From Syntrophaceae bacterium UBA6087 (GTDB lineage: Bacteria; Desulfobacterota; Desulfomonilia; UBA1062), in contig DIXF01000001.1 of the NCBI GenBank assembly GCA_002448235.1, forward strand, positions 1 to 64,000: DNA of 64,000 nt, read 5' to 3'. The notes beneath the pieces were generated by a model that was not told where the DNA came from, did not search any database, and was given only the letters and a program-made list of their open reading frames with translations. Positions 63,007 to 64,000 of the stretch are shown here, piece by piece. The first letter of the stretch is position 1; every line of letters starts with the position of its first letter. The translations under genes and the position numbers were made by a program.

Positions 63007-64000
63007 ATGAACTGGAAAGAAGACTGGAAATGGCTCATCGGGCTTACTGCGTTATTCCTCGGACTGTTTTACCTGCCGGTGGGCATCCCCCGTTTTGACA
63101 CGGCAATATTCGAAGGGCTCTACCTGGCAAAATCCTATGCGCGGGAGCACGTCATCCTCTGCCTGCTGCCGGCATTCTTCATTGCCGGAGCCATCGGGGT
63201 GTTTCTGTCGCAGAACTCGGTGATGAAGTATCTGGGTGCAAGCGCAAAGAAGGTCCTGGCTTATGGAGTCGCATCCGTGTCCGGCACCATCCTGGCGGTG
63301 TGCTCCTGCACGGTGCTGCCCCTCTTCGCAGGCATCTACCGCATGGGGGCCGGCTTGGGGCCTGCCGTCGCGTTTCTTTATTCGGGCCCGGCCATCAATA
63401 TCCTGGCCATTATTCTCACCGCCCGCATCCTCGGCATCGAGATGGGGATAGCCCGCGCCGTCGGCGCAATTTTCTTCAGCATTGTCATCGGGCTTCTGAT
63501 GCATATTATCTACCGGAAAGAAGAGCTGGAAAAAGCGAAGATCCAGGCAGCCTTGCCCGAAGACGACTCGGCGCGGCCCCTATGGCAGAACGTGCTGTAT
63601 TTTGCATCCATGATCGCGATCCTCGTGTTTGCCAACTGGGGGAGGCCTCAGGAGCAAAGCGGCGTGTGGTACACGCTGTTTCATCTGAAATGGGTGCTCA
63701 CCGCTCTGAGCGCCGCCGGGCTGTCCGCAATGCTCATCGTCTGGTTCGAGGTCCGGTGGTGGAAGCTCGGCGTGACCGGCGCGGCCGTTACTGTCGCGGC
63801 CATCCTTGCTCCCCATGAGCCCATGGTTGCCTTTGCCGCAGGAGTTATCGGTCTTTCGATAATCACCTCGACCCAGGGCGGCCAGATGGAGGAGTGGTTC
63901 GGCAACTCCTGGTTCTTTGCGAAACAGATCATTCCGGTCCTGTTCGCCGGGGTAGTTGTCGCCGGATTCCTGCTCGGGCGTCCCGGTCACGAGGGTATTA
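63007..64000 (+). CDS. ArsP/DUF318-type permease, partial
   Basis: The frame starts at ATG 63007 behind AAAAGGAAC and is still open at the window end (331 codons seen). It is a membrane protein with the DUF318 permease signature ILAVCSCTVLPLFAGIYRMG followed by GPAVAFLYSGPAINILAI. Related ArsP proteins export organoarsenicals. A loop between the two halves carries KEELEKAKIQAAL. It follows the second arsR with an operator between. Confidence 0.85.
   Translation, partial: MNWKEDWKWLIGLTALFLGLFYLPVGIPRFDTAIFEGLYLAKSYAREHVILCLLPAFFIAGAIGVFLSQNSVMKYLGASAKKVLAYGVASVSGTILAVCSCTVLPLFAGIYRMGAGLGPAVAFLYSGPAINILAIILTARILGIEMGIARAVGAIFFSIVIGLLMHIIYRKEELEKAKIQAALPEDDSARPLWQNVLYFASMIAILVFANWGRPQEQSGVWYTLFHLKWVLTALSAAGLSAMLIVWFEVRWWKLGVTGAAVTVAAILAPHEPMVAFAAGVIGLSIITSTQGGQMEEWFGNSWFFAKQIIPVLFAGVVVAGFLLGRPGHEGI

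Overview
The window looks like a chromosomal stretch from an anaerobic, GC-rich member of the Desulfobacterota (former Deltaproteobacteria), possibly a syntroph or sulfate-reducer relative. Pointers are the ACR3/ArsP arsenic genes, a TatT-type TRAP transporter, acyl-CoA dehydrogenase and crotonase genes with a FadR-like operator, several PAS/MASE3 hybrid histidine kinases, and a secreted protein ending in a CFI-type cysteine motif. This is inference from gene content; no rRNA gene is present.

1-7130 is the right-hand end of a tRNA-targeted integrative element. It holds a 3' tRNA fragment as attachment site (7091-7130), a broken tyrosine integrase (5907-7017), two 1455-bp IS701-family copies in opposite orientation (711-2165 and 4452-5906), and an IS256-family element split into two pieces (90-710 and 3731-4451). 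The split rebuilds exactly if the segment between the IS701 copies was inverted: the halves rejoin in frame to a 398-codon transposase, the CTAG duplication matches, and an 8-bp GATCAGAG duplication reappears outside the IS256 ends. A seven-repeat lipoprotein gene rides on the inverted segment.

7201-34300 is core chromosome. It carries a lipoprotein, a hybrid sensor kinase cut by an amber codon, carB, a GAF protein plus gapA, and a seven-gene chain ilvD-amrS-small ORF-M18 peptidase-H-box protein-NUDIX-polA in which every junction overlaps. These are followed by acyl-CoA dehydrogenase, serC, a TetR-TatT-DctP-DctQ-DctM TRAP operon, an FKBP isomerase, a crotonase and an FGGY kinase.

34400-38600 holds a secreted FN3 protein, tRNA-Leu(CAA), a small HEPN/MNT toxin-antitoxin islet between that tRNA and a degraded copy of its 3' half, and a ThDP-dependent enzyme.

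38686-52990 is a defence island on the minus strand. A type I restriction-modification operon runs hsdM, KilA-N gene, winged-helix gene, hsdS, a 1268-residue reverse transcriptase-nitrilase (DRT type 1/UG1), an hsdR 5' stub, a RhuM remnant, hsdR, and an M48-type peptidase, with a membrane-anchored Mrr-like nuclease beyond it. The RT gene overlaps hsdS by 4 nt, and its DNA is visibly AT-richer than the flanking hsdM and hsdR.

53274-64000 returns to chromosomal genes: an isochorismatase-like protein lacking its catalytic Cys, a conserved unknown, HtpX, and a minus-strand arsenic operon (arsR, acr3, P5CR-like reductase, thioredoxin, MASE3 hybrid kinase). A plus-strand lipoprotein and a second arsR plus an ArsP/DUF318 permease that runs off the end complete the window. 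Clear dyad operators precede or flank both arsR genes.
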